Of a stretch of 64,000 nucleotides of DNA, positions 7,700 to 16,023 are shown piece by piece. How positions within the stretch are numbered: position 1 is the first letter of the stretch; each line of letters opens with the position of its first letter. The stretch is from positions 62,001 through 126,000 of the forward strand of contig JBNKJV010000001.1 of assembly GCA_050291465.1 (NCBI GenBank), read 5' to 3'. The notes beneath the pieces were generated by a model that saw only the letters and a program-made list of their open reading frames with translations, was not told the DNA's origin and searched no databases. Both the position numbers and the translations under genes were made by a program. The stretch comes from CBFDBF01 sp050291465. Lineage in GTDB: Bacteria; Pseudomonadota; Gammaproteobacteria; Chromatiales; Chromatiaceae.

Positions 7700-10600
7700 G
7701 CAAAGCCTGGCAGAAGGGACCCATCGCATGGATGGCGCGTAACTCGGTTACGGCCAACCTGCTGATGCTGGTGTTGCTTGTCGGCGGTCTGTTCACCACC
7801 ACCAAGATCCAACAGGAGGTATTCCCCGCCTTCGAACAGGACCGAATCACCGTGAGCATCGCCTACCCGGGCGCCACCCCCGAAGAGGTGGAACAGGGTG
7901 TGGTACTGGCGGTGGAAGAGGAGGTCCGCAGCATGGAGGGCATCGACGAGGTGTACTCCACCGCCACCGAGGGAAGCGCGAAAATCTACCTCGATCTGCT
8001 GGCCGACGCGGACGGACAGAAGCTTTACCAAGACGTGCAGCAGGCGGTGGCCCGCATCACCACCCTGCCGGAGGAAGCCGAACGACCGCGCATCACCCTC
8101 GACATACACAAACACCAAGTCATTGATCTGCAGGTCTACGGCGATGTGGACGAGCAATCACTCTACCGGGCCGGGCAACGGGTGCGGGAGACGCTGCTGC
8201 AACGACCGGAGATCACCCAGGTCGATCTGCGAGGCACTCGGGCCGTGGAGATCCACATAGAGATCCCGGAGCCGGTGTTGCGCGCCCATAGCCTGACCCT
8301 GAACGAGGTGGCACAGGCGGTGCGCGCCCTGGCCATCGACCGCGCCGGCGGCAGCATCGACACCCGCGCCGGAGAAATCCTGCTGCGTATCAACGAGCGC
8401 CGCCAGTGGGCACAGGAGTTCGCCGCGCTGCCGCTGATCAGCGGCGAGGGGGGTGTGCTGCTGCGGCTGGGTGACATTGCGGAAGTGACCGAGGGGTTCG
8501 CCGACAGTAACCGGGAAGCAAGCTTCGACGGCAAACGCGCCATCGGCGTCGCCATCTCGCGGGTGGGCGCCCAAACCCCGAGCGGAGTCTCAGAGGCGGT
8601 AAGGGACGCCCTGCCCGGCATCAGAGCCGGCCTGCCGCCACAGATTGAACTGGCGATCCTCAGGGACCGCTCCGACATTTACCTGCAGCGCCTGCAACTG
8701 CTGCTGAAGAACGGCCTCATCGGTCTGACACTGGTGCTGATAATGCTCAGCATCTTTCTGGAATTCAAGCTCGCCTTCTGGGTCACCGTGGGTATTCCCA
8801 CCTCCTTCCTCGGCGCCTTGCTGTTCCTGCCGTGGTTGGATGTCTCGGTCAATATGGTGTCGCTGTTCGCCTTCATCATCGCCCTGGGTATCGTAGTGGA
8901 CGACGCCATCATCGCCGGCGAGAATATCTACGAATACCGGCAGCGCGGCATGGGGTTTCTGGAGGCGTCCATTCGCGGGGCGCGGGATATCTCCATCCCC
9001 ATCAGCTTCAGCATTCTCACCAACATCGTCGCCTTCATGCCCATGTTGTTCGTCCCCGGTTCGTTCGGCAACGTCTGGGCGGTGATCCCATTGGTGGTGA
9101 TCAGCGTTTTTGTCATCTCCTGGGTGGAGGCGTTGTTTATTCTTCCCGCACACCTGGCCCATGTGCGCGACCGCCGGCTCAGCGGCTGGGGTGAGGCGGT
9201 GCATCAGCGTCAGCAGCGTTTCAGCTTCGCCTTTCGCCACTTCGTAGAGGATTCCTACGGGCCTTTTCTGCGGCGGGCGGTGCAACACCGTTATTTTACC
9301 GTCACCTGCGCCGTCGCCCTGCTGGCCGTGGTAATGGCCATACCCTTAAGCGGACACATGGGTTTTATTCTTATGCCCAAAGTGGAGGCGGATCATGCCG
9401 ACACCACCGTAACCCTGCCGGTGGGCACCCCCATCGCCCGGGTGGAGGCGGTACGCGATCGTCTCCTTGCCGCCCTGAACAAGGTGATCGCAGACAACGG
9501 CGGTGAGCAGCTCAGCAAAGGGGCCTATACCCAGGTGGACGAAAACCAGATCTCCATCCGCGCCTATCTGCAGCCGCCGGGACAAAGACCCATCAGCACC
9601 GCCGAGTTGGTGAAGTTGTGGCGCGAGGAGGTGGGCGTCATTCCCGGTACCGAATCGAGCCGCTACGAATCCGATCGGGGCGGTCCCGGCAGCGGCGCCT
9701 CCATCAGCGTTGAGCTGAGCCATAGCGACGTGGATATGTTGGAGCGTTCCGCCAGCGCCCTGGCGGAACGCCTGGCCCAGTTCAGCAACGTCAAGGATAT
9801 CGACGACGGCTATACCCCGGGCAAGAAACAGTTCGACTTCCGCCTCACCGCCGAGGCCCGCAGCCTGGGACTCACCTCCAATGAGATCGGCACCCAGATC
9901 CGCGCCGCCTTTTACGGCGCCGAGGCGTTACGCCAACAGCGCGGCAATGATGAGGTCAAGGTGCTGGTGCGGCTGCCCGAGGCGGAGCGGCAACAGGTCT
10001 ACGATCTGGAACAGATGCTGATCCGCACCCCTGCCGGCGGTTATGTACCGCTGGCCCAGGTGGTGGAGTTCAAACCGGGCCGCGCCTTTACCAAGATCGA
10101 CCACCGCAACGGCCGTCGTACCGTCACCGTCACCGCCAACGTGGAGCCCATAGGAGAGACCGCCCGGGTAATGGCGACAGTACGGCAAGAGCTGCTACCG
10201 CAACTGCTGCGGGATTATCCCGGACTCAGCTTCAGCTTCGAGGGACGCCAGGCCAGTATGCGCGATGCGGTAATGAGCCTGAAAATCAGCGGCGCCATCG
10301 CCCTGATTGTGGTCTTTGCCCTGTTGGCGGTCCCGTTCCGCAGCTACGTACAACCCTTGATCGTCATGAGCGCCATCCCCTTCGGCGCCGTGGGCGCCAT
10401 CCTCGGCCACGTGCTGATGGGCTATAACCTGAGCATGATCAGTGTCATGGGCATGATCGCCCTGGGCGGCGTGGTGGTGAACGACGCCCTGGTGATGATC
10501 GATTATGCCAATGCCCGCCGTGCGGAGGGAGTATCCGCTTTCGAGGCCATAGTCTCCGCCGGCGTTCGACGCTTCCGCCCCATCCTGCTCACCACGGTTA

Positions 10601-10806
10601 CCACCTTCGGCGGTCTGGCGCCGATGATCTTTGAAACCTCGCGCCAGGCACGCTTCATGATTCCCATGGCCATCTCCCTCGGCTACGGCATTGTGTTCGC
10701 CACTGCCATCACTCTGGTGCTGGTACCGAGTCTCTATGTCATCACCGATGACCTGATTCAGCGGACGCGTTCGGCTCTCGGCCTGGAGCCACGTACCCAA
10801 CCCTAG
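7696..10806 (+). CDS. RND efflux permease (AcrB superfamily)
   Basis: A 1036-residue inner-membrane pump, full length for the family: helix 1 at about residues 15-35, two large periplasmic loops (about 36-330 and 560-860) and two blocks of five to six helices. GATPEEVEQGVVLAVEEEV opens the first porter domain. TM4 carries the proton-relay pair (IVVDDAIIAGENI). In TM10 the position of the AcrB relay lysine appears to be Val (GGVVVNDALVMIDYAN), as in a known branch of exporters with altered relay. Drug, metabolite or lipid export are all possible; no regulator gene is linked. The GTG start overlaps the adaptor stop. Confidence 0.93.
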   Translation: MSKAWQKGPIAWMARNSVTANLLMLVLLVGGLFTTTKIQQEVFPAFEQDRITVSIAYPGATPEEVEQGVVLAVEEEVRSMEGIDEVYSTATEGSAKIYLDLLADADGQKLYQDVQQAVARITTLPEEAERPRITLDIHKHQVIDLQVYGDVDEQSLYRAGQRVRETLLQRPEITQVDLRGTRAVEIHIEIPEPVLRAHSLTLNEVAQAVRALAIDRAGGSIDTRAGEILLRINERRQWAQEFAALPLISGEGGVLLRLGDIAEVTEGFADSNREASFDGKRAIGVAISRVGAQTPSGVSEAVRDALPGIRAGLPPQIELAILRDRSDIYLQRLQLLLKNGLIGLTLVLIMLSIFLEFKLAFWVTVGIPTSFLGALLFLPWLDVSVNMVSLFAFIIALGIVVDDAIIAGENIYEYRQRGMGFLEASIRGARDISIPISFSILTNIVAFMPMLFVPGSFGNVWAVIPLVVISVFVISWVEALFILPAHLAHVRDRRLSGWGEAVHQRQQRFSFAFRHFVEDSYGPFLRRAVQHRYFTVTCAVALLAVVMAIPLSGHMGFILMPKVEADHADTTVTLPVGTPIARVEAVRDRLLAALNKVIADNGGEQLSKGAYTQVDENQISIRAYLQPPGQRPISTAELVKLWREEVGVIPGTESSRYESDRGGPGSGASISVELSHSDVDMLERSASALAERLAQFSNVKDIDDGYTPGKKQFDFRLTAEARSLGLTSNEIGTQIRAAFYGAEALRQQRGNDEVKVLVRLPEAERQQVYDLEQMLIRTPAGGYVPLAQVVEFKPGRAFTKIDHRNGRRTVTVTANVEPIGETARVMATVRQELLPQLLRDYPGLSFSFEGRQASMRDAVMSLKISGAIALIVVFALLAVPFRSYVQPLIVMSAIPFGAVGAILGHVLMGYNLSMISVMGMIALGGVVVNDALVMIDYANARRAEGVSAFEAIVSAGVRRFRPILLTTVTTFGGLAPMIFETSRQARFMIPMAISLGYGIVFATAITLVLVPSLYVITDDLIQRTRSALGLEPRTQP

Positions 10807-10946
10807 TAACCAAAGAATAATCCTTATAAAACGGCCATCCGGCCGGGCGCTGAACTCCGCCCGCTGTGTAACTTTCGTTACTGACCCCTCAACCCGTAGA
10901 TCGTTACCTTATACCCTCCGATTATTGACATTTCTGGAGGTTAACG

Positions 10947-11177
10947 ATGAACGCATTTGTACGCTTTATGGCATCACCCGCAGGTCGTATCCTGCGCATC
11001 GTCGCGGGCGGCGCGATTATCTATTTGGGTCTTTCGGTCATCGGGGGTTCCAACGGCAGGATGATCACGGCCGTCGGTCTGTTACCGATTCTGACCGGGG
11101 CCTTCAATATCTGTGTGATAGCCCCGCTGTTCGGAAAACCGCTCAGTGGTTCCAAGGTTAGTACGTCGACCGGTTAA
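10947..11177 (+). CDS. DUF2892 inner-membrane protein (YgaP-like membrane domain)
   Basis: A 76-residue protein with a good ribosome site (TGGAGG, 7 bases before the ATG). Sequence features match DUF2892: a short N-terminal segment, ASPAGRILRIVAGGAIIYLGLSVIGG, then a glycine-rich second helix ending LTGAFNICVIAPLFGKPLSG, where the Cys and the PLFG motif are typical. Two transmembrane helices are predicted. In other bacteria such domains occur alone or fused to rhodanese, linking them to sulfur or redox handling; no rhodanese is present here. It is followed by a strong stem-loop and is separate from the efflux operon by 140 bases. Confidence 0.85.
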   Translation: MNAFVRFMASPAGRILRIVAGGAIIYLGLSVIGGSNGRMITAVGLLPILTGAFNICVIAPLFGKPLSGSKVSTSTG

Positions 11178-11198
11178 ACCCCTCCGGAAGACGTACCA

Positions 11199-11238
11199 GG
11201 CGGCCGGAGAACATGCCGTAAAATGTTATCCGGCCGCC
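11199..11238 (+). terminator. long two-part stem-loop after the DUF2892 gene
   Basis: GGCGGCCGGA (11199-11208) pairs with TCCGGCCGCC (11229-11238), and AACAT/ATGTT pair inside (11210-11214 with 11223-11227), giving 15 bp with one mismatch and an 8-base loop. It starts 22 bases after the stop codon. No T tract follows on either strand, so it may stabilise mRNA or act with Rho, or be a repeat element. Confidence 0.5.
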
Positions 11239-11386
11239 GGTTCTCGGCCCGTCAATGGAGACAGAAACAGGACCATCACTCCGATCAAGACGAACAGCAC
11301 TCTTCTTTCGAATACATCACCACGCACCGCTGCGTTGTATTTTATTCATAACCCCTCACAGCAGGTGATCAATCCTTTACCGCAAT

Positions 11387-11953
11387 TTATTGCAACCGCG
11401 ACAGAACCGTTTGCGCCGCCTTTTGAGACAGCTCCAGATCCTGCTCCTCGCGAGCCGTGCCGGCCTCGGCCATATCCTTAAAAGAACCTGTCAGCACCGA
11501 GTGGACCTGGATGATCAACAGGTTATCCCCCTGCAGGACCCATAGATCGGTTCCGTTCCAGAAGGCATCATCTCCCAGCCCAGCCACCGGACGAAAGGTC
11601 TTGGCGGCATGGCCGCCGGCCTGACGGGCCTCTTTCTGCCGGGCCATGAGATCGGCAGCAGAGCTGTTGACCCCCTCCTCCTCAATGTCCGCCGAGGTAG
11701 AGATCCGCACCTTGATGCCATAAATGTCACCCTTTTCGTTGAAGGCATAACGGCAACTCTCACCCGCCGGAAACATGGTGGTCCGGGGAATAGCGTCGGA
11801 AACGGTCTGGCCGAAAAGGGCCGCGGCGTCGGCCTGGGTATATAGAGTGCAGGCATCGGGCGAAGATCCGGCCCGCGCCGGGGTCTGCGGTAGCAACCAG
11901 GATCCGGCAAAGATCATTGACATACCGATAAACAGCACATGTCGTCTCATCAT
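11387..11953 (-). CDS. exported protein of unknown function (DUF3558-like features)
   Basis: About 188 residues starting at the ATG-ATG pair at 11953-11948, directly behind GAAGGGGAG; a start at 11971 lacks a ribosome site. Residues 1-28 are a signal peptide (MMRRH, hydrophobic stretch, TPARAG). The mature protein has DACTLYTQADAAALFGQTVSD, a second cysteine in GESCRYAF, and VAGLGDDAFWNGTDLWVLQGDNLLIIQV. This 'acsLlt..ea..l.G' opening with a later 'glGd.A' block is what I associate with DUF3558-type secreted proteins. Two cysteines probably form a disulfide. Role unknown; no operon partner. Confidence 0.75.
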   Translation of the reverse strand: MMRRHVLFIGMSMIFAGSWLLPQTPARAGSSPDACTLYTQADAAALFGQTVSDAIPRTTMFPAGESCRYAFNEKGDIYGIKVRISTSADIEEEGVNSSAADLMARQKEARQAGGHAAKTFRPVAGLGDDAFWNGTDLWVLQGDNLLIIQVHSVLTGSFKDMAEAGTAREEQDLELSQKAAQTVLSRLQ

Positions 11954-12102
11954 ACTCCCCTTCTTATTCATACGGTCGTACAGCGACCAACCTGGATTGT
12001 TCTTTCCGCAAGGATATTACCAACAATTGACCTGGAGGTCTCTCAGGGCGAGTATACATAGCAATATCCAGGAACCAGGGAAACCTCGGGTGTAATACCT
12101 AT

Positions 12103-12906
12103 ATGAGCGACATGGAAAGTACGTCATTGAAGGAACGGGACAACCGCCTTCCCGTACGCGTCTGGATCGGTTATGCATGCCCGGAATTGCGTGCCGAAAA
12201 AAACAGAACCCGGCTGCGCAGAAGATTAGGTAACATTTTTATTCCGGCAACAGTTCAAATAATGCAGCCGCTAGGTCTAACCGCCTATTTACCCACCTTC
12301 TTGCCGGCCGACCGCAACCCCCTCATTCCGGACGAAGTGGCGTTAGTAATCTACCCGAGCTGCCGGCATTACCGGAGAGCGAGGAGCGGCTCAACGGGCG
12401 GACGGGCTTATCAGCTTCTCCACCGCACCTTGTTCAACTTCAAACCCGACGACTCCACACCGGCAAGTCACAGCGCTTTCCCGATATTATTCGATAGCAG
12501 CAAGATTCGTGACGACGACCCTCCCTGCACATATTTCGTGTTTAATAACACCGTTGATTGGCAGTCCGGCAGTCCCGTTGTACTCGTGGCCGACTTTGAT
12601 ACCGGGGACCCGAAGACACTGCGGAGGGAAATTATCCGGCAAATCGCGGAAATTCAGGTCACACCGACACTGGGGATAAACGAACTTATTTTTTTCCTCG
12701 GCGACAGCTTTGTAGTGCTATGGGCCCACTGGCAGCAAAATCCGGAGACTATGAACTTACTGGAAAAAGTAAATGGTCTACGAGTCATCCTGAATAATCG
12801 ACATACCCGCAGGCGATTACCCATGTCGTTCACTGCCGATTTCGCCGGGATAGAGGTGGTTCCAGGAAACAGCCTTAACTTCCAGTTTTCCACGATTGGA
12901 GAATAA
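12103..12906 (+). CDS. unknown soluble protein
   Basis: A 267-residue protein without signal peptide or membrane helix; I do not recognise it. The N-terminal 60 residues are rich in Arg/Lys (RAEKNRTRLRRRLG), followed by an alpha/beta region with VALVIYPSCRHYRRARSG and a block of hydrophobic strands (SPVVLVADFDTGD, GINELIFFLGDSFVVLWAHW). The start at 12103 has no obvious ribosome site; an ATG at 12112 is equally possible. It lies 106 bases before a LysR gene on the same strand with a small hairpin between. Base composition is somewhat lower in GC than the flanking operons, which fits accessory DNA. Confidence 0.55.
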   Translation: MSDMESTSLKERDNRLPVRVWIGYACPELRAEKNRTRLRRRLGNIFIPATVQIMQPLGLTAYLPTFLPADRNPLIPDEVALVIYPSCRHYRRARSGSTGGRAYQLLHRTLFNFKPDDSTPASHSAFPILFDSSKIRDDDPPCTYFVFNNTVDWQSGSPVVLVADFDTGDPKTLRREIIRQIAEIQVTPTLGINELIFFLGDSFVVLWAHWQQNPETMNLLEKVNGLRVILNNRHTRRRLPMSFTADFAGIEVVPGNSLNFQFSTIGE

Positions 12907-12924
12907 GCCGGGAAATACCGTACT

Positions 12925-12954
12925 GCCCCGACAATCCGCCTGCCGCAGTCGGGC
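12925..12954 (+). terminator. weak hairpin between unknown gene and lysR
   Basis: GCCCCGAC (12925-12932) can pair with GTCGGGC (12948-12954), a 6-7 bp stem with a 15-base loop and no T tract. It could be a weak terminator of the preceding gene or part of the regulator's control region. Confidence 0.25.
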
Positions 12955-13011
12955 AATATCGCGGTTTCCGCGCCTCCAAATCGAAGCCACTACTAGAATG
13001 AGACCCTGGCC

Positions 13012-13935
13012 ATGCGCGCACAAAGACAACTCCTGGACAATAAACTTTTTAAGGCATTTATGGCTGCAGCCGACACGGAAAATTTCACCTCAGCCGCACA
13101 AAAGACATTCATGACCCAATCGGGCATCAGTCAGCATGTGGCAAAACTGGAGGAGCAGGTCGGTATACCTCTGTTTAAACGAATAGGAAAACGCGTCACG
13201 CTCACCCCCACGGGTAAAAAACTCAGGAAATACATTAAGGATCATGATGCGACCCTGGAGGTCTTTCTTGGTGAGCTGCGCCATGAATACCAAGGCATTG
13301 CCGGACTGGTCAGTTACGCCATGCCGGCAAGCTGCCTGCGCTCATCCCACTTTCCGATGTTACTGGAGAAACGCAAGCAGTACCCGATGATTCGTCTTGA
13401 CGTAAAGCTGGCACCGAGTGACGAGGTCACAAAAATGGTACTGAATGATCAGATTGATTTCGGATTTGTCACCAGAAAAACCGACCACCCTGATCTTGCT
13501 TTCGAATTCTTCTGCCAGGAAGAATATATACTCGTAGCATCCACACCCTGGCAGGCGGGCGATTTCCGCGAATCCTCTATTCTCGAGCAACCCTGCGTTT
13601 CCTATCCCGGATCTGATATCTACTTTAACCGCTGGCTTGGACACCACTTCCCTCAACGCACGAATCTGGATTTCCTGAGCCTACCCATATCAGGAAACAT
13701 CGATTCCATAGACGGCGCCATAAAAATGGTGCAAAGCGGCCTGGGTATCAGTGTATTCCCTCGCCACTGCGTCGACCGGCAACTCGCTTCCGCCCAACTG
13801 CACGAAATCCCCACTCCCCATTCGCCCCCCATCAATAGCATCCATATAGCCTACCTTCGCAACTATGAATATCCGCGAGTTGTACACCAGGTAATTAGAT
13901 GGTTCCACGAAATGCTCTGTGACGCACCGGAGTAA
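13012..13935 (+). CDS. LysR-family transcriptional regulator
   Basis: A 307-residue LTTR. The winged helix-turn-helix is at about residues 7-65 (FMAAADTENFTSAAQKTF, then SGISQHVAKLEEQVG and TLTPTGKKL). The effector-binding domain follows (YAMPASCLRSSHFPMLLE, about 100-300). The ligand is not predictable from sequence. The unknown pair at 14205-15885 lies immediately downstream on the same strand with an AT-rich spacer holding two CTAATTAG boxes, so that pair is a possible target. LysR genes are more often divergent from their targets, so the link is only by proximity. The protein length is normal for the family. Confidence 0.92.
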   Translation: MRAQRQLLDNKLFKAFMAAADTENFTSAAQKTFMTQSGISQHVAKLEEQVGIPLFKRIGKRVTLTPTGKKLRKYIKDHDATLEVFLGELRHEYQGIAGLVSYAMPASCLRSSHFPMLLEKRKQYPMIRLDVKLAPSDEVTKMVLNDQIDFGFVTRKTDHPDLAFEFFCQEEYILVASTPWQAGDFRESSILEQPCVSYPGSDIYFNRWLGHHFPQRTNLDFLSLPISGNIDSIDGAIKMVQSGLGISVFPRHCVDRQLASAQLHEIPTPHSPPINSIHIAYLRNYEYPRVVHQVIRWFHEMLCDAPE

Positions 13936-13996
13936 TCAAACGCCAACAGAGCGGCAGAAAACCGCAAACTGATTACAACCTCCCCCGGGTTGGTTG

Positions 13997-14094
13997 CTAA
14001 TTAGGCATCCTGGTCACCTATATCATAAATAATTATTAGTAGCGATTTATTCATCTCCGCCGCATAAATACGCGCCGAAATCACCACTAATTAG
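13997..14094. promoter_or_regulatory. AT-rich control region with two CTAATTAG palindromes
   Basis: The 269-base gap between lysR and the 14205 gene is markedly AT-rich. The 8-base palindrome CTAATTAG occurs at 13997-14004 and again at 14087-14094, 90 bases apart (centre to centre), with AATTATTAG between them at about 14031. Such paired boxes before a gene next to a regulator are candidate operators. A precise -10/-35 pair could not be chosen. Confidence 0.35.
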
Positions 14095-14204
14095 TTTTCG
14101 TTATTACTCCCATGGCAATACATAATTTCCTCCCTGCCCGTCCTCTGCCTACGCTTTTTTCGCCACAACGGCTATTCAACCAGCTACCCATCAAGGAGAA
14201 AGCA

Positions 14205-15395
14205 ATGAGCATGAAACAAGCAAACGCAATAGGCGGAAGCGCATTGCAAACGGCAATGGAAACCCTAACCGCGCAATGGTACAACGCCGTCGTAAGCCAA
14301 GGCGGGTTTGACCCAAACACTTTCCAGCTCGTCCAGGGATCACAGGTCATCGGATCCACCTCGGAAAAACTCTGGCAGTTTTTTGACGTAATCCCGCCGC
14401 TGTCCGTAACCAATTATTTCAATCCCACTTCATTCAACAGCTTTTCCCAGGACTACGGCGGTGTGATCACGCAGCTAATTATTCAAGGAGGCAATGCGCT
14501 CCAATCCGCTATGGGCGATTACTACTCGCAGTGGTTAGCCTATTCAAGAAAAAATGGCGACTACAGCGTAAAGGCTTTCCAGACCTGGGCCATGGGTGTC
14601 AATCCGAGTCAGGCGGCCGAATGGACCTCACTCTACCGCAGCACCTTCGACAGCCCCATCTTCCTGGCACAAATGGGGTGGGACAATATGCTTAATGCCA
14701 GCAGTAATCCCGGCGTTTGCGCCTACGCGAAAACCATCAGCGACCTGAACGACGCCCTGGTTTCTTCCGCAAGCAAAACCATCCATATGGACAGTTCTAC
14801 GGAGTCCAGTGATATCACCCACACTTGGGCGGAAGGGGAGGCCGGCGGATTTTTCGACGACTTCTTCGGTGACGGCGAAGAAAGTTACTCGTCACTTTCG
14901 AAGAAACTCGCCACATCCAGGCTGGTAATCGATGCAAGCTTCGACAACCTCGTCACCTTCCCGGCCGCGCCGCTTTCCACACCGAGCACGGATCCGATCC
15001 TGAGTCAGTACACCCCCTGGTACAACTCCGAGGCATTGAACATCGCATACAAAAACAATGACAACCGAACCTGGAAACACGGCACTCCCACCTGGCAGGG
15101 AACCTTTGGTCCGGCGGGGGACATGCTGCGTGTATGCGGCGCCATCGTCGTTATCGACGGGATAAAAATCAGTGCGTCCTCATCCGCCACTTTTTCCTCG
15201 GACGAACAGCAGCATTTCGAGGCGGCGGTCGGCGGCGGCTTCTTCCCGTTTTTTGAGGCGGAGGCCGCGCACGGCTGGAGTACGCATACCACGTTCAACG
15301 ATGCCGGAAACGCCACCATGACAACCGAATCACCCAAGGGCAACCCCCAGGTGCTCGGCGTCATAGTCACCCCTATCAGTGAGATCTTGGGCTGA
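14205..15395 (+). CDS. unknown cytosolic protein with internal duplication
   Basis: A 396-residue protein; the ATG at 14205 follows AAGGAG, whereas the longer reading from 14112 has no ribosome site. There is no signal peptide or membrane helix. Residues 10-46 and 95-131 are repeats of each other: both begin GGxALQxAM, have QW nine to ten residues on, a Gly about eight later and a final FQ. The C-terminal half is rich in Trp, Ser, Thr and acidic runs (FFDDFFGDGEE near 225), with GGGFFPFFEAEAAHGW near 348 and a conserved-looking end, PQVLGVIVTPISEILG. I do not recognise the family. The next gene encodes a secreted protein 67 bases downstream. Confidence 0.7.
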   Translation: MSMKQANAIGGSALQTAMETLTAQWYNAVVSQGGFDPNTFQLVQGSQVIGSTSEKLWQFFDVIPPLSVTNYFNPTSFNSFSQDYGGVITQLIIQGGNALQSAMGDYYSQWLAYSRKNGDYSVKAFQTWAMGVNPSQAAEWTSLYRSTFDSPIFLAQMGWDNMLNASSNPGVCAYAKTISDLNDALVSSASKTIHMDSSTESSDITHTWAEGEAGGFFDDFFGDGEESYSSLSKKLATSRLVIDASFDNLVTFPAAPLSTPSTDPILSQYTPWYNSEALNIAYKNNDNRTWKHGTPTWQGTFGPAGDMLRVCGAIVVIDGIKISASSSATFSSDEQQHFEAAVGGGFFPFFEAEAAHGWSTHTTFNDAGNATMTTESPKGNPQVLGVIVTPISEILG

Positions 15396-15462
15396 TCGGA
15401 AGCGATCTTCCGGCGACCCGCCGGAGGATCGCACCATTAATTTGCCAATTTGGAGAATCGTC

Positions 15463-15885
15463 ATGAATCCGCATACTCATCAACCCGGCTTCACACGCAA
15501 TGTTATGTTGCTTGCTTGTCTGTTCGTCGCAATCCTTGCATCTCCCTTCACCAGTAGAGCCGCCCTGGCCGACGGCCTGGTGATTCGCGGAGGAACCTGC
15601 AGCGCCACGGCGTTTAAAAATGGCGCCGCTTCCTCCCAGGCGGTGAAAGGTGATTACTACCTAACCGGCCTAAGCGTCAATTGCACGACCGCTACAAACA
15701 AAAAGGCGGACTATACCAATTATCTCAACGGGATCGGTATGTATGCCAATTACTGCGTAGCTACCATAGACAGCCTTGAACGGCTTAGCGTAAGGATTAC
15801 GCCAGATCCGGCGGCGGGAAATCCCTATCATTGCCTGTTGGACGGCAAGGCCAAGGATATCGCGAAGAAGCTGGTTCGCTACTAG
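15463..15885 (+). CDS. small secreted cysteine-containing protein, unknown
   Basis: A 140-residue protein starting at 15463 behind TTTGGAG. A long signal peptide (about 1-37) ends ALA before DG. The mature 103 residues begin with RGGTCSATAF and contain five cysteines (GGTC, VNC, NYC, YHC plus none in the tail: four are visible in the mature chain), compatible with two disulfides. Tyr and Asn are frequent in the centre. No enzyme motif is seen. It is followed by a good terminator at 15923-15952, so with the 14205 gene it probably forms a two-gene transcript. A secreted partner of the cytosolic protein is a guess from linkage. Confidence 0.65.
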   Translation: MNPHTHQPGFTRNVMLLACLFVAILASPFTSRAALADGLVIRGGTCSATAFKNGAASSQAVKGDYYLTGLSVNCTTATNKKADYTNYLNGIGMYANYCVATIDSLERLSVRITPDPAAGNPYHCLLDGKAKDIAKKLVRY

Positions 15886-15922
15886 GTGCTGCCGGTCCAT
15901 ACACCAAGGTAGATGTTGGAGA

Positions 15923-15952
15923 AAAGCCCGGATCCGAAAGGTTCCGGGCTTT
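15923..15952. terminator. intrinsic terminator, probably bidirectional
   Basis: AAAGCCCGGA (15923-15932) pairs with TCCGGGCTTT (15943-15952) over a 10-base loop. Flanking A and T bases suit both directions; it sits between the secreted-protein gene (plus) and the end of nhaA (minus). Confidence 0.75.
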
Positions 15953-16023
15953 GAGATGACAAGGAACCTGAACCCGAACTCTGCCTCATCCCACGGAGAC
16001 ATCAACGCCCATGAGCGACAAGA

